Source: Chenopodium formosanum
Lineage: Eukaryota > Streptophyta > Magnoliopsida > Caryophyllales > Amaranthaceae
Reading direction: 5' to 3'
NCBI GenBank assembly: GCA_024500155.1
Contig: CM044867.1
Location: forward strand, 12,599,632-12,663,631
Length of the DNA stretch: 64,000 nt
The notes below the pieces were generated by a model. That model was given only the letters and a program-made list of their open reading frames with translations. It did not search any database and was not told the DNA's origin. Positions 1 to 10,679 of the stretch are shown here, in pieces (position 1 is the first letter of the stretch; each line of letters opens with the position of its first letter). Both the position numbers and the translations under genes were made by a program.

Positions 1-1130
1 CTTCAAATAATAATAACTTACACACCTATGATTGACTTACTTTGTAAGTTAAAGGGTCATTGTAATTTCTCCACCAATTCCCAAGCTATAATAATCTTCT
101 CTCTTTTATCGTTCATATTATTGCTTAAATATAATGACTTGTACAGATTTACATCCAATACTTGTCCTTGTTATGAAGAAAACTAAATTAGGTCTTCTAT
201 GTATATGCCATGATTACTTTGGGAGTTTGGGTTGTAGCCAGTAAACTTGAACTTCTTATGAAAATACTAAATTGTGTTCTTGTTGTGACTTGGTACTTTA
301 TTAGTTGAGTTCTGTAGAATCAAATCTAGTGGTCAGACCGTCAGGGGTTTATATAGCTGTAAGAATACAGAATACCTACTTTGTTTACATATCTCATATA
401 TTGAAGGACTTCCATGCTACATATTACATTACTTGACAAAAGACTAGCAAGATAACACTACAATGGAACCAGCATTTACACACGTTCGAATTATCAAAAT
501 AGACAAACAAAATTAGCATCCTAGACAAAGTAAAACACCTTTGTATTGGTCGATGGCAACAAAGAATAATGTTTTTCAGATTAGTTAAACTTAATACTGT
601 AGGTTAAATGTCTCACATTTCGATTTACAGTACTAGCAACCTGTCTTTCCATCGATTGTTAACTTAATCGTTATTCTCTTTCATCATAATTTCTGTCAAT
701 TTCGTGATAAACATAATATCAGATATCAAATTAACTGGTAAATGTATAGTAATACAAGACTGCAATGTAAAACAACCTCCAAATTAATTGAACTCGTTAC
801 ATAATGATTCATATCAGAACAATACTTAATCTAGTTTATCTGGTAAAGGTAGAAACAAACCGTAAAAACATACTGATCTCAAGCTCTTCCCTGATCTATC
901 CGTCATCCATGGAAAGGGTAGACGTCCATTACAACTATCATGAAGGCTTGACTTGCCTGTAAAAAAACCCGATACAGTAAGTACAAAGAGTTCAATGGGG
1001 TATCTTGAGATGAGCACTATAAATACGATGAATTATTTTAAGCTTATTGAATGAACGGTAAGATCAGCTAAAATTGAATTGAGTAATAATCTCCATCCGT
1101 CAACATCTAGTTCAAGTTACCCAACACAAT
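1..1130. other. AT-rich sequence, no gene recognised
   Basis: I see no coding region that I can assign. On the minus strand a short open stretch at about 826-980 follows an acceptor-like T-tract plus CAG, and a donor-like GTAAG lies near 1637 on the same strand, so two exons of an unknown minus-strand gene running out of the window are conceivable. Neither piece resembles a family I know, and the evidence is weak. Confidence 0.3.
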
Positions 1131-1470
1131 CCATTAGCAACTTTCTGAATTTTTTTTAAAAAATAACCCATCAAATAGAAGTAAAATCCACAATCTTCAA
1201 CCAAATTTCCAATAGCAACTTTCTGAATTTTGAAAAAAAATAACAATAATAAGTTAATAACCCATCAAATAGAAGTAAAATCCACAATCTTCAACCGAAT
1301 TTCCAATAGCAACTTTCTGAATTTTGAAAAAAATAATAATAATAATAATAAGTTAATAACCCATCAAATTGAATTAAAATCCAAAATCTTCAACCAAATT
1401 TCTAATAGCAATTTTCTGGGTTCACTGAGTTTTTTTTAAAAAAAAAATAACCCAACAAATACAATTAAAA
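1131..1470. repeat. Tandem repeat, about four copies of an 80-110 bp unit
   Basis: A unit containing CAACTTTCTGAATTTT, then an A-rich or (AAT)n stretch, then AACCCATCAAATAGAAGT and CCACAATCTTCAACC is repeated about four times with growing divergence. Units differ mainly in the length of the A/AAT run. The short plus-strand open frame across it is a product of the repeat and not a gene. Confidence 0.85.
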
Positions 1471-1870
1471 TTCTAGCAGCATGGTGCTTGAGAATTAAGT
1501 GATTACAAAGTAACTATAGATTTTTTTTTTTTAAAAAAAAAAAAAAAGGAAAAAATGCATATCGATTAAATAAACAAGTAAAAATCCTAAAATTAAGCAA
1601 AAAAAATCAGTGGAAATTGAAAAGAGAGAGAAAGAGCTTACATGAGAAGGTAGGATAAGAGGATGAAGGGTTTCTGAAAGTGTCACTAAGACAAGACCAT
1701 GTTGGGATATTTGGAGTGAGCAGCATATTAATTCTTTGGAGGAGGGAGAAATGAGAGTTTAAGATAGAGAGGGAAGATTGAGAATTGGAGATGGAGGATA
1801 ATTTCCAAACCTCTATCAGTCTATCTAAGATATGTGGCATTTATGTAAATAAAATAACTGCACTATAAAA
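1471..1870 (-). other. Possible 5' exon of an unidentified minus-strand gene
   Basis: The minus strand is C/T-rich and open from 1840 to 1607, with a donor-like GTAAGC near 1637, which resembles a plant 5' leader exon. The long homopolymer runs at 1520-1550 lie in the putative intron. A Mutator-like element inserted just upstream at 1880, and such elements often land near gene 5' ends, which fits. There is no recognisable protein domain, so this is only a suggestion. Confidence 0.2.
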
Positions 1871-1879
1871 TAACCTAAA

Positions 1880-2849
1880 CGGCTATTTCACCAAATGCCA
1901 CTAAGCAATTTAAAAATTCACCAAATGCCATCGGACTTTTAGAATTCACCAAATGTCATTCAGCTTTTAAAAAATTCACCCGGTGCCATTAATGACCAAC
2001 AGTGGCGGATCCTGGATTCCAGACTAGGGGTAGCACTAAACACTAGAAGAAAAAACAAGGGGAAAAAAAAAACAATATACACCTACTAACTTGAAACTCA
2101 AACTAAATTTAAATTGGTCATAACACGTCGAGTTAAATTTTTGCATAATAAATTGTGATTTTTTATATAAATTTATCATCAAATTTTAAACATCTTTAGA
2201 TTTTGCAATGAGCCGTAATAAATTATGTCAATCATACTAGTTATCGAAATACTTCTATTGTTGCCAATTTTTATGGAAGTTACTTTTGTTTGATGTTTGA
2301 ACATAAAGTCAAAAAAAAGTGAAAAGTAATTTGGTGAAGAATCAGTTTTTGATGGAAGTCATTTTATCTATTATATTTAAATATTAATGTCAAAAAACAG
2401 AAAATTAATTTAGGGAAAAAAATAATAATAATTGATATTTTTCAGAAAAAAGTAATAATAACGAAACAAAAAAAAAACAAAGACTTAGAAATGAACTTTC
2501 CTCAAAAAGAGAAAAAAAAATGAACTAAAAAGAAAGTGTTCTTGTAGAGATTCGAACCGCTGACCCCTCAAGCCTAAGAGAAAACTTTATACACCTGCTG
2601 TTTACCGCTGAAGCACCGTTAGTTGTCTTTAATAATATGCATTGTTTAGTGTTTATATTTTATTTTACAGGAGGCTTTTTTGTAAACAGAAATTTTTTAT
2701 TTTTTTTTATTTTTCTGGGGGTAGCACTTGTCCCCCTAGGTCACAACGTAGATCCGCCAGTGATGACCAACGGTCGTTAACTCCATTAGTAATTACGGGT
2801 TGATCTGAAACGTGTGATGACATAATTGGACCATTTATCTTAATTCATA

Positions 2850-2886
<37 letters not shown>

Positions 2887-3767
2887 AAAAAAAAAACAAA
2901 AAAAAAAAACTTTAAAAAAATACAAAAAATTAAAAACAAAACAAAAAATTAAAAAAAAAACCCCAAATTTTCCCAGCCACCCCGACCACCGCCAAACCCT
3001 AACCCCTCCCCTCATGTCGCCAGAAAACGGCTGGTCACCATCAGAACCACCAACAATCGGCCGGCCGACCCTTTAGCTCCCCACCAGACCCACCGCCGAC
3101 CCCCAAAGCCTCCCTCACAAACTGCCCCAACCCCATAAAACCGCAAACACCCACCCCAAAAACCACCCACACAGCCGCCCCGACCCTAATAACCACCAGT
3201 AAAAAGCCCCTCCTCCCTTCTCCCACCGTCGAAACGACCGATTTTGAGGGTAGGGAAAGGGAGGAGGGCTTTTTACGGGGTGTTTTTGGGGTCAGGGCAG
3301 ATGTGTGGGTGATTTTTGGGGTCGGGACGAGCAGCGTGGGTGGTTTTGGGGGTCGGCGGTGGGTCAGGTAGGGAGCTACAGGGTCGGCCGACCAATTGTT
3401 GGTGGTTCCGGTGGTGACCGGGCGTTTTCCAGCGAGATGACGGGAGGGGTAGGGTTTGGCGGTGGTCGGGGTGGCTGGGAAAATTTGGGGTTTTTTTAAT
3501 TTTTTGTTTTTTTTAAAAAAATTTTTTGTTTTTTTTAAACTTTTTTTGTTTTTTTTTTTTGAATTTTTATGAATTAAGATAAATGTTCCAATTATGTCAT
3601 GACACGTGTCAGATTAACCCCTAATTACTAACGGAGTTAACGGCCGTTGGTCATTAATGGCACCGGGTGAATTTTTTAAAAACTGGATGGCATTTGGTGA
3701 ATTCTGAAAAGTCCGATGGCATTTGGTGAATTTTTAAATTGCTCAGTGGCATTTGGTGAAATAGCCG
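1880..3767. mobile_element. Fold-back Mutator-like element (non-autonomous)
   Basis: The two ends are long inverted repeats beginning CGGCTATTTCACCAAATGCC and are flanked by a 9-bp direct repeat TAACCTAAA (1871-1879 and 3768-3776), the target duplication size of Mutator-like elements. The inverted similarity runs inward through nearly the whole element: outer CACCAAATGCCA motifs, a G-box-containing segment, an A-rich block (about 2856-2960), and a C-rich left arm (2960-3225) mirrored by a G-rich right arm (3245-3490). The turn is near 3235. Without the nested hAT, each arm is about 530-580 bp. There is no transposase. Short open frames in the GC-rich arms are mirror images and not genes. Confidence 0.9.
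2000..2762. mobile_element. hAT-type non-autonomous element nested in the MULE
   Basis: The ends are CAGTGGCGGATC and GATCCGCCAGTG (one mismatch between the inverted ends), flanked by the 8-bp duplication ATGACCAA (1992-1999 and 2763-2770), as expected for hAT. The interior is AT-rich and has no transposase. On its minus strand a segment near 2545-2632 resembles a tRNA gene, with an A-box-like part and a B-box-like GGTTCGAATCT, but it does not fold convincingly into a functional tRNA. Removing this element restores continuous MULE terminal-repeat sequence. Confidence 0.9.
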
Positions 3768-3776
3768 TAACCTAAA

Positions 3777-5688
3777 TGTAGGATTTAAAAATAACACTTA
3801 ATTATTTTAAAGACTGTACTACCCTTTATATAAACCCAAATTAATTTAATCCTCCCTTATCAATACGAAGCTCGCTTCCCCTTCATCTCCTATTCTTCAT
3901 CTCCTATTCTCCATCTCCATTGTACATACAAAGTACAGTACAACTACCTAACTAAGAACAAGCTTAAAAGCTTCCCCGTTGCTCAAAGCCTCATATTTTG
4001 GTACTTCGTAATTGATAAATAGAAGCAAACATTTATAATCTATAAAAGTTTTTATATGGAAGAGCAGCAAAGAAAAGAAAAGTTAAATAATTAATCCCCA
4101 TCATTGTGTGTATGTTCATAGTGCTGCAATATAACGAAGATGAAAAACAAAGTTTAAAATCTTATAACTCATCAGTAAAGGCCTCGGAATGTAGCAGTGG
4201 TAGGCCTTAAATTAAGGACCCTGGAATATATCTCCGGTAGGTAGTCTAAGGGCCCCGAAAATTAACTCCGGTAGGTAGCAAAGGGCCCCGGAATTTTGGT
4301 AGGAGGTGATGAGGCCCGGATTTCTCCGCCGGTATTAAGGTGAAGGCCTTGAAAATATTTTATAAACAGGTTTGAATATGAGTATCGTAAAGGTTTAGTG
4401 CTGGTGGCTTTGGTATTGAAAATTTGAGAAATATCGAGATTTGTCAATCTAGATACATGTACAATATCCTAGTCACCGAGATTTGTATGTTGAGATGAAT
4501 GGTAGAAGGCCTTGAAGGTTGAAGACTATGAGATGTTTAACAGAGTAGTTAAATGTCAAGGGTCTAATGAAATATTATTAGGTGTAGGTTTAAAACAAGG
4601 GTAAGCTCGAAAAAATAAAATTTGAATAAAATTAATTTATTCTGCATTTAGGTAAAATCATACCTGCATTTAGTACCTCCCTAACTTTATATAAAAAATA
4701 AAAAAAAAACAAAACAAAACACAAACACAAAGTATAAATATTACAGCACAATTTACAAACACAAAGTTTCATACGCCGTGTGCCCAAGGTCATTTGAGAA
4801 GGTATTGCGTGCGGATTGCCGAACGCAATGAACGGTGCGTCAAAACAGAGAATGGAATAAAAGAGGGAAGTTTGAGTTTAAAGTCCGAATAAACGGGCTT
4901 CGCGAGTTTAAAGCTCAAATGAACGAGCTCCTGCTTCATGAGTTCAAGGATCGATCGCCGATAGACGGTGAGAGAAGAAGGCAGTAGCAGTGCCGCAATA
5001 TCGACACCGATGGGCAGACATGGTGGTGGAAGGAGGAGCGAGAAACTCGAGGCGAAATTAAACTTGTTGATTGAAGAAGAAACTTGAGGTGCCATTGAAG
5101 TCGTCAAGGTGAAATACTCAAGGTGCCATTGAAGTTGAAGAATGAGGAGAGACAAACGTGTTTAAGTGTTGAGCTAGTGTGTTCTAAAAAGAAAAATAAA
5201 TCAAGAAGGAAGAGGAGAGTATTCGGTTACCTGTGTATAAGTAGAAGGTTAAAAAGCTTCGAAGATCTTGAATGAAGGAGGGTCAGAAAACTCTAAAACC
5301 TTGACCGGAAACCTCAAACAGACGGCGGTGTTCTTGAAGATTAAGGGCGGAAGTAACTTTCTCTCTCTAGAAGCTTTGACTTCTCTCTAGGATGATGAAA
5401 ATGCAAAGTAAATTTGTGAAGTCAAAAGCATTATATTTATAGGCAAAATTTAGGGGGTTAAAATGGTTAAAAAAAATCCATTCCCTCCTAAAGGAGAAGA
5501 AACGGTTAACATTCAAAATGAATCTAACCGAGAATTCGAACGGTTTTCACCCATTTCGCCTCTTTTGACGGAATCCGCACTGATAACCGAACATTTATGA
5601 CGGAAGGCAAACAGATGTCATAATTATTCGTTAAGTTCGAGATTAGTCTTGGAAATTGATCCATTTCCTTGAGAAATGGATAACAGCT
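3777..5688. other. Intergenic stretch, no gene recognised
   Basis: A plus-strand TATA-like CTTTATATAAACC lies at about 3823 and is followed by C/T-rich leader-like sequence, but no open frame follows. At 4185-4350 there are imperfect repeats around GGGCCCCGG and CTCCGGTAGGTAG. On the minus strand a TATAAATATAAT lies at 5431-5442, followed by leader-like sequence and a 121-codon open frame (5155-4790) without recognisable domains. This may be an unrecognised transposable-element promoter region. I assign no gene. Confidence 0.4.
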
Positions 5689-7585
5689 TGTAACACCCCC
5701 AAATCTCCCTCTACGGAAATACTAGTATAATACGTATAATTATACCGTAGAGATAGACTTGGGCGTGTTACCGCCGCGTGATTACGCAAGGCTACTCAAA
5801 CTTACTAAATAAAACCAATACTTTGCAGCGGAAACTCAACTTTATTTTATTAATACTTATGAAAATAGTAACATTGTTATGAGTACTCTAAATAAACACA
5901 AGACCAACATTCCTAAACTAGGTGAAGCAAATCCCGAGACTCCCATATGCTCATTCATGACTCCACCTGAAAATAGTCAACACTGCTTACCATTACGGTA
6001 AACAGGGCGAACCAAAACAAATAGGAAATACGGATTAGCAAAATATGCTATGTACGATAAGTACAAGATAATGTAAACTCAATTTATTTGCAAACATGCT
6101 TTTAAAACCAATTCCAATAGATAATCCAAAAATTTCAAAACTCATGATTCAAAACCAATTCCAATGATTCAACATTCAAAATAATTGAAAACCAATTCCT
6201 TTAAAAATCCAATTCCTTTTTGAACCAATTTCTTTAAATCCAATTCCTCACCCAAGTGTGCACACCCCCCAAGCTAGTCTCCTTATATTACAAGGCTATT
6301 CTTGAGGAAAGACTAGGTCATACAAAGTCCATAGTCTTATCAATAAACCAAATCCGCATAGTGGGATTACCAACATGCTTATAAAACATTAATAATAATA
6401 TTTCAATGGTTCAATAATAAATCCTTTTAATATCCAATAATTCCAATATAATTCAAACTCCTTCCACATTCTTTCAAAATCAAAACCTTTTAAATAAATA
6501 CTTGAAAATAAAATCTCATATTAATACTTTTCAAAATCAATAACTCTTCCTTGAAAACCTTTTATTTAATTCAATAAACTTTTCAAATCAATTCCTTAAA
6601 ACATGATAAGTAATTCGATCAAACCATTCAAAACATGATTTAAAAATCAATCATTCAAAATACTTTTATCAATACCTCCAAACATAATTTATTTCAAATA
6701 ACAATTCAAATCAATTTAATTCAATCACCAATCAAATCATATAAAACATGTTATTCAAACCAATCACTTTCAAAGGTATCTAGCCACCTAACGTACCTTG
6801 ATCCTTGCTTCGCTATACACACCAAAAGAACTTCAAGAATCTTGATCGAACACACGCTACAAATAAATATAACCTTAATCAATATAAGGTTAACAAATAA
6901 TTAAAAGCCTCCCACTATATGTACATGAACCTTTTAATTTATTTTCTCATAAACATCATTAAAAATATGATTTTATATAATTAAAACTACTCATAATAAT
7001 TTTTATAAATCCCCCATAATAATAATAATAATACTTGAATAAGAGAAGAGAAGAAGAAAAGATAAGAAGCCAAGGAAAAGAGAAGAATTGGATTTGCGTA
7101 GGAAATAATAGGCAGAACTTGCAGAGGCTATAACTCCTTAGATATAACTCCGAATTGGGTGATTCTTGAGCCTAACCTCAAGGATTTTTTGAGAGGAACA
7201 ATCTTCTGTGAAACGTCACTACCCCAAAAACTGACCAGAAGTGCCCGAAAATGAAAGATGAACGGGATGATTTGTGTAAAATTGAGGAGAAGAAAAGAAG
7301 AGAATTTGTGTGAAAAATGATAGAGGTATGAAGGGGTATTTATAGGCTAGTATGAGCATGAATTATGGTAGGAAAATGTAGAAAGAATTATGGTAATTAG
7401 GGTTTAAGAGATTACTTGGAGAAGTAAACAAAGATTTAAGGAAAGTTTTGATATTTCAAGGGATTGTGTATAATTGAATATGAAAGGTATGTATGTCATG
7501 AAAAATATTAAGGAAATTGGAATTACTTTCAGTGTGTTGGTTTTATTTTTGTTATATTGGCTAACTTTGGATTTATTCTTGCAGG
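5689..7585 (-). mobile_element. Tekay-type chromovirus LTR, minus strand (solo or truncated)
   Basis: Read on the minus strand, this ends in GGGGGTGTTACA, the usual 3' terminus of Tekay/Del LTRs, but no tRNA-Met primer site follows, so it is a solo or truncated LTR. It shares landmarks in the same order with the Tekay LTR at 51145: a TATAAATA box (minus, 7337-7344), a splice-donor-like CAAGGTACGTT (exon edge at 6797), and a terminal block with TTTCCGCTG and GCGGTAA. The upstream edge is uncertain. By spacing from the TATA box it should lie near 7585, but I find no matching TSD. Confidence 0.65.
7337..7344 (-). promoter_or_regulatory. TATA box of the minus-strand Tekay LTR
   Basis: The minus strand reads GCCTATAAATACCCC. 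It occupies the position expected for the LTR promoter, by analogy with TATAAATA at 51387 in the other Tekay LTR of this window. Confidence 0.6.
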
Positions 7586-7586
7586 G

Positions 7587-7979
7587 GCAGCCTATTCCTT
7601 CTCCGCGCACTCGGTCGAGACCCGAGCCTAGGAGGGAGACTACTAGGTCCGACTCGAGGCGTCGCAGGACTACCTCTAGTGGGCGAGGTGGTCGTTCTGA
7701 GGCCGCGGCCGTAGAGGATTCGGCGTCGTCGCCGGAGGATGTTCCGACCGAGCCTACCGTTCGAGGTGGGATGGGTGGTGGGACATACGAGTTCGGGTCA
7801 TCATCGCAGCAGCCTCAGCCTCTTTCTGTCGGATTTCAGGGTGAGGTTGGGTGGCCTGGCCCTGAGCTGCAGTTCGCGTCATCCGGTGTTCGAGGGGATG
7901 ATGATGGGCATACTCAGCGGAGTAGAGCATTTTTCGATACATTCGGTATCCCTCGCGATCTGCGACCTCCGGCACCGTA
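7587..7979 (+). other. Possible 3'-terminal coding exon, unidentified
   Basis: An acceptor-like TTCTTGCAG ends at 7586 and is followed by an open frame to the stop at 7978-7980, about 130 codons. It is GC-rich, unlike its AT-rich surroundings. The translation is low-complexity: Arg/Ser/Pro/Glu-rich at first, then Gly/Gln-rich, ending in PPAP. The composition resembles the disordered C-terminal tails of plant-mobile-domain proteins carried by transposable elements, but no conserved domain is visible. It lies upstream of, and reads in the same direction as, the two-exon gene at 8690. Whether it belongs to the LTR on its left, to that gene or to another element is unknown. Confidence 0.25.
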
Positions 7980-8400
7980 GCTGTACCTGTATTTATTTTA
8001 TTTGACTTTTATAGAACTTTGTTTTATGTACTATGTGACTCAGACACTTGTATATATATGCATTTATTTTATTTATTACTCATTTTGCTCAGTTTATTTA
8101 TGCATGCATTGTGTATATTTGCGCGAAATTTTTCCGTCATTTTTAATATAACTGGAGGGTATACCGACTCTCTCCCCCAAAAGAAAAAAGGAAAAATGAG
8201 AGCAAGGTTAAAGAAATGGGTTTTATTATTATAATATTGGCAATGATGGTCATAACAACAAAAAAAATAATCATAATAATAATATTAATAATATTAATAA
8301 TAATATTAATAATAATAATAATAATAATGATATTAATAATAATAATAATGAAAATAAGGGATAATAAAAGAATATAGGATAAAACAGTAAGTCAAGTCAA
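7980..8400. repeat. AT-rich spacer with (TAA)n microsatellite
   Basis: An imperfect TAA/AAT microsatellite fills about 8255-8350. At 8151-8176 a block TGGAGGGTATACCGAC followed by CTCTCTCCCCC resembles TGGAGGATTAATATCCGAC plus a C-run at 17716-17742 in the leader of the Tat element, so the left edge of that element may already lie here. No gene. Confidence 0.55.
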
Positions 8401-8487
8401 AGTCGAAGTCATATTCGTAAAAACACAGTTTCCTACGCGTACTAGGTAATGCGGTTGAAGGAAAACACTGGCGCCACATCATGTAAG

Positions 8488-8563
8488 CTGTCGCCACGCG
8501 ACAGACTCTGTCGCCAGGCGACAGCCTCTGTCGCCACGCGACAATCTTGTCGCCTGGCGACAG
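8488..8563. repeat. CTGTCGCC/GGCGACAG palindrome array 1 (antisense promoter)
   Basis: Four successive units of the type CTGTCGCCAGGCGACAG lie 50-130 bp upstream of the plus-strand TATA box at 8615. Related arrays lie at 10455, 17994, 18802 and 20432 in the same retrotransposon. The units are self-complementary with a 1-2 base centre, so they could act as hairpins or as dyad protein-binding sites. Confidence 0.85.
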
Positions 8564-8614
8564 ACTTATTTTCCTATTTCCTTACGGAATGGAAGTCTGT
8601 CGTACAGAAAGCGC

Positions 8615-8623
8615 TATAAATAG
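8615..8623 (+). promoter_or_regulatory. TATA box for the antisense gene of the Tat element
   Basis: GCGCTATAAATAGCCCCC lies about 70 bp upstream of the ATG at 8690 and downstream of a palindrome array. Its surroundings (TTACGGAAT, then TATAAATAG, then CGAATACTCC) loosely resemble the minus-strand LTR promoter near 20373, so it may be an inverted derivative of the LTR promoter. Confidence 0.6.
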
Positions 8624-8689
8624 CCCCCGAATACTCCGTTTACTGCATAATTCGATCAGCTTATCAATTTATTAAATTAATTAGTGATC

Positions 8690-10187
8690 ATGTCTTTAGC
8701 TAAGAAAACATTTTGTGGTTACATGGATGATTGGTGTCGTCGTTTGTCTGCTAAAGACAAAAAAGCATTAGAACTTTTGCATATGGGGGGTATATTTGGG
8801 ATTAGGGGAGTAACTTTTGATACTGATTTTATATATTCTGCTGTAGAGTACTGGGATATTGATACCCATTGTTTTAGATTTTTCTATGATGAAATTTGTC
8901 CTTTACCGGAAGAATTTGGAGCTATTATAGGTTATTATTCTACTGATCTTGCGGTAATGCCTAGAGTTAAAGAATATTATTATAAAGATTTTGAACTCTT
9001 CTTTGATTTGAGAGGGACAGCTTTAAAGAATATAGTGCATGGTAATGTAGTTAATTTGACAGATTTTGCGCATTATTATCATGATAATCCTAATCCCGAT
9101 TTTCGCACATATAAAAGAAGAGCCTTTCTTTTTTGCTTATTTAATCAATTGTTCTTAGTTAGCGGAAAAGATAACGAAGGACAATCAATAATTGTTTCTG
9201 TTATAGAGCAAGTCGAAGCGGGGAGAAATCCCATGCCATTAATCGTTGGAGAAACTATGTTATGGTTGGATTCATTGAGGAGGAACCCAAAAGCACCGTT
9301 TAGAGGTTCTCCGATCTTATTACAGGTATAACATAATACTACTATTATATAATCATTAAAGCATATTATTATTTATACTTGTAATATTAATGTATACAAA
9401 TATTTTGCAGATATGGCTCATGGAGAGGTTGAAGCTTATCAATCCTCCTGATGATATTCAAACTTATGCTCCTAACTACATCACCCGTCGGAAGAAGCGA
9501 TTCTTAAAGATCGGCCGCCGTGAATGGGGCAAGGTGTTTGCCGCCGGTGACTTTACCATAAAGTGGGTTGTACCTTGGTGGAGGATTGACGCGATGATCG
9601 GTTGTAGTAACCAAGCATATTGTCGTCTCCCTAGTTTGTCAAGATTAACATTTTATTTCCCGTGTAGAGTCTTGAGGCAATATGGTCTTGCACAAACCAT
9701 CCCTACCGGAGATCTTCGCCGCCCTTATGAATTTCCGGTGTCACAAGAACTTGAGCGTTTTGATATGTATTGGAGTGGTAGGCCCTTATGGGAGGTGATT
9801 GCCTATAAGGAACCGCCTCTTCTATCAAACAGAGTAAAACAGTGGCTCGACGGAAAGTTTCAGAATTCTCAAGAGACCAATGTGAAGGACCGACTGGGTG
9901 ACAAGAAAATTCCTGCCAAAGAACGTCTAGGGGCAAGAATCGAATTCAAAACACCTATTATGCCTAAGAAAAAGAGCTCTAAGAAAAATAAAGGAAAAAG
10001 AAAGGTGGACTCTACTGAAAAGGAAGTTTGGATGGAAAAGAAACATGGGGTCCTAGCAGAGGGAGAGACTGTTGATACTAAAATAGAATGTAGATCTTCT
10101 AATGGTTGTCTCCTAGCAAAAGTAATGGACCAAGAAGAAAAGGAAGACACAAACTGGAAGAGAATGAAGAAAGAGAAGGAAGATTAG
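8690..10187 (+). CDS. Antisense extra ORF of the Tat element, plant-mobile-domain-like (DUF7745-like)
   Basis: Two exons, 8690-9325 and 9411-10187, are joined by an 85-bp intron with a GTATAA donor and TTTTGCAG acceptor. The join keeps frame and gives about 470 residues. I chose the ATG at 8690 because the upstream in-frame codon is GTG and a TATA box lies 70 bp before it. The N-terminal 250 residues carry WDIDTHCFRF and CPLPEEFGAIIGY, matching the pattern of plant mobile domain / DUF7745 proteins (a W-x-x-x-T-H-x-F-x-F block followed by a leucine/glycine block), and LLQIWLMERL near the exon junction matches their LLQ-W-x-x-E-R motif. The C-terminal part (about 380-470) is Lys/Glu-rich and probably disordered. 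The gene is oriented opposite to gag-pol and lies between pol and the missing 3' LTR. Extra ORFs in variable orientation are known in Tat elements, but their function is not established. Both exons are open, so it may be expressed. Confidence 0.75.
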
Positions 10188-10679
10188 AACAATGCTTGTT
10201 TTTTTTGAATTTATTTAGACAAATTATGCTTTGATTAATTTATTTTCAGCTTTTATTTCATCAATAATGTACTTTCTTTTATTAATTAATAAAATTCCAG
10301 CTTTTATTTTAATTAATCCTTTAATTAAAGCAATGAAAACAATTATAATACATATTTTCGGAAGATAAATTCGAGTACGAGAGTCGAAAAAATTTCCAGA
10401 ATGTACGGAACTTGTCCAGATGTTTGCAGAAGAGTAGCGCTGCTATCCGGAGTACTGTCGCCGGCGACTGGGCTCTGTCGCCTGGCGACAGCCATTGTCG
10501 TCTGGCGACAGAAGCTATCTTCTGGCGCCAGTCTCGAAACTTGGCAGTCGTTGCTCTTTTGCTTCAGGGATACAGAATGTGAATAAATTAAAGGGGCCGC
10601 ACCCGATTTGGGTTGCCTACGTATCCTTTATTTAAGGAATCAGGCCAAACGTAGCTCTTTTGAGTGTTTACTCAAATAT
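10188..10679. other. Spacer between two convergent reading frames, with palindrome array 2
   Basis: This is the 3' flank of both the plus-strand extra gene and the minus-strand gag-pol. It holds AT-rich sequence, palindrome array 2 (10455-10531) and, on the minus strand, GGATACGTAGGCAACCC (about 10610-10626). I recall similar sequence as a conserved block downstream of pol in Tat elements. No further gene. Confidence 0.6.
10455..10531. repeat. CTGTCGCC/GGCGACAG palindrome array 2
   Basis: Three to four units (CTGTCGCCGGCGAC, CTGTCGCCTGGCGACAG, TTGTCGTCTGGCGACAG, and a partial unit ending GGCGCCAG) lie between the 3' ends of the convergent extra gene and gag-pol. Confidence 0.8.

Noticed and set aside
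2545..2632. A genuine tRNA gene
   Set aside because: Only the box-like motifs fit. The stems do not pair convincingly, and the piece lies inside a hAT element.
3041..3499. Glycine/proline-rich small proteins on both strands
   Set aside because: They are the mirror-image GC-rich arms of the fold-back element.
4790..5155. 121-codon minus-strand open frame
   Set aside because: No recognisable domain and a composition like a translated leader. Nothing beyond a distant TATA-like box supports it.
8019..8234. 71-codon plus-strand frame before the (TAA)n microsatellite
   Set aside because: Hydrophobic low-complexity translation of AT-rich DNA with no supporting context.
8488..8563. CRISPR array
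   Set aside because: The short palindromic units have no uniform spacers, this is a plant genome, and no cas-like genes are present.
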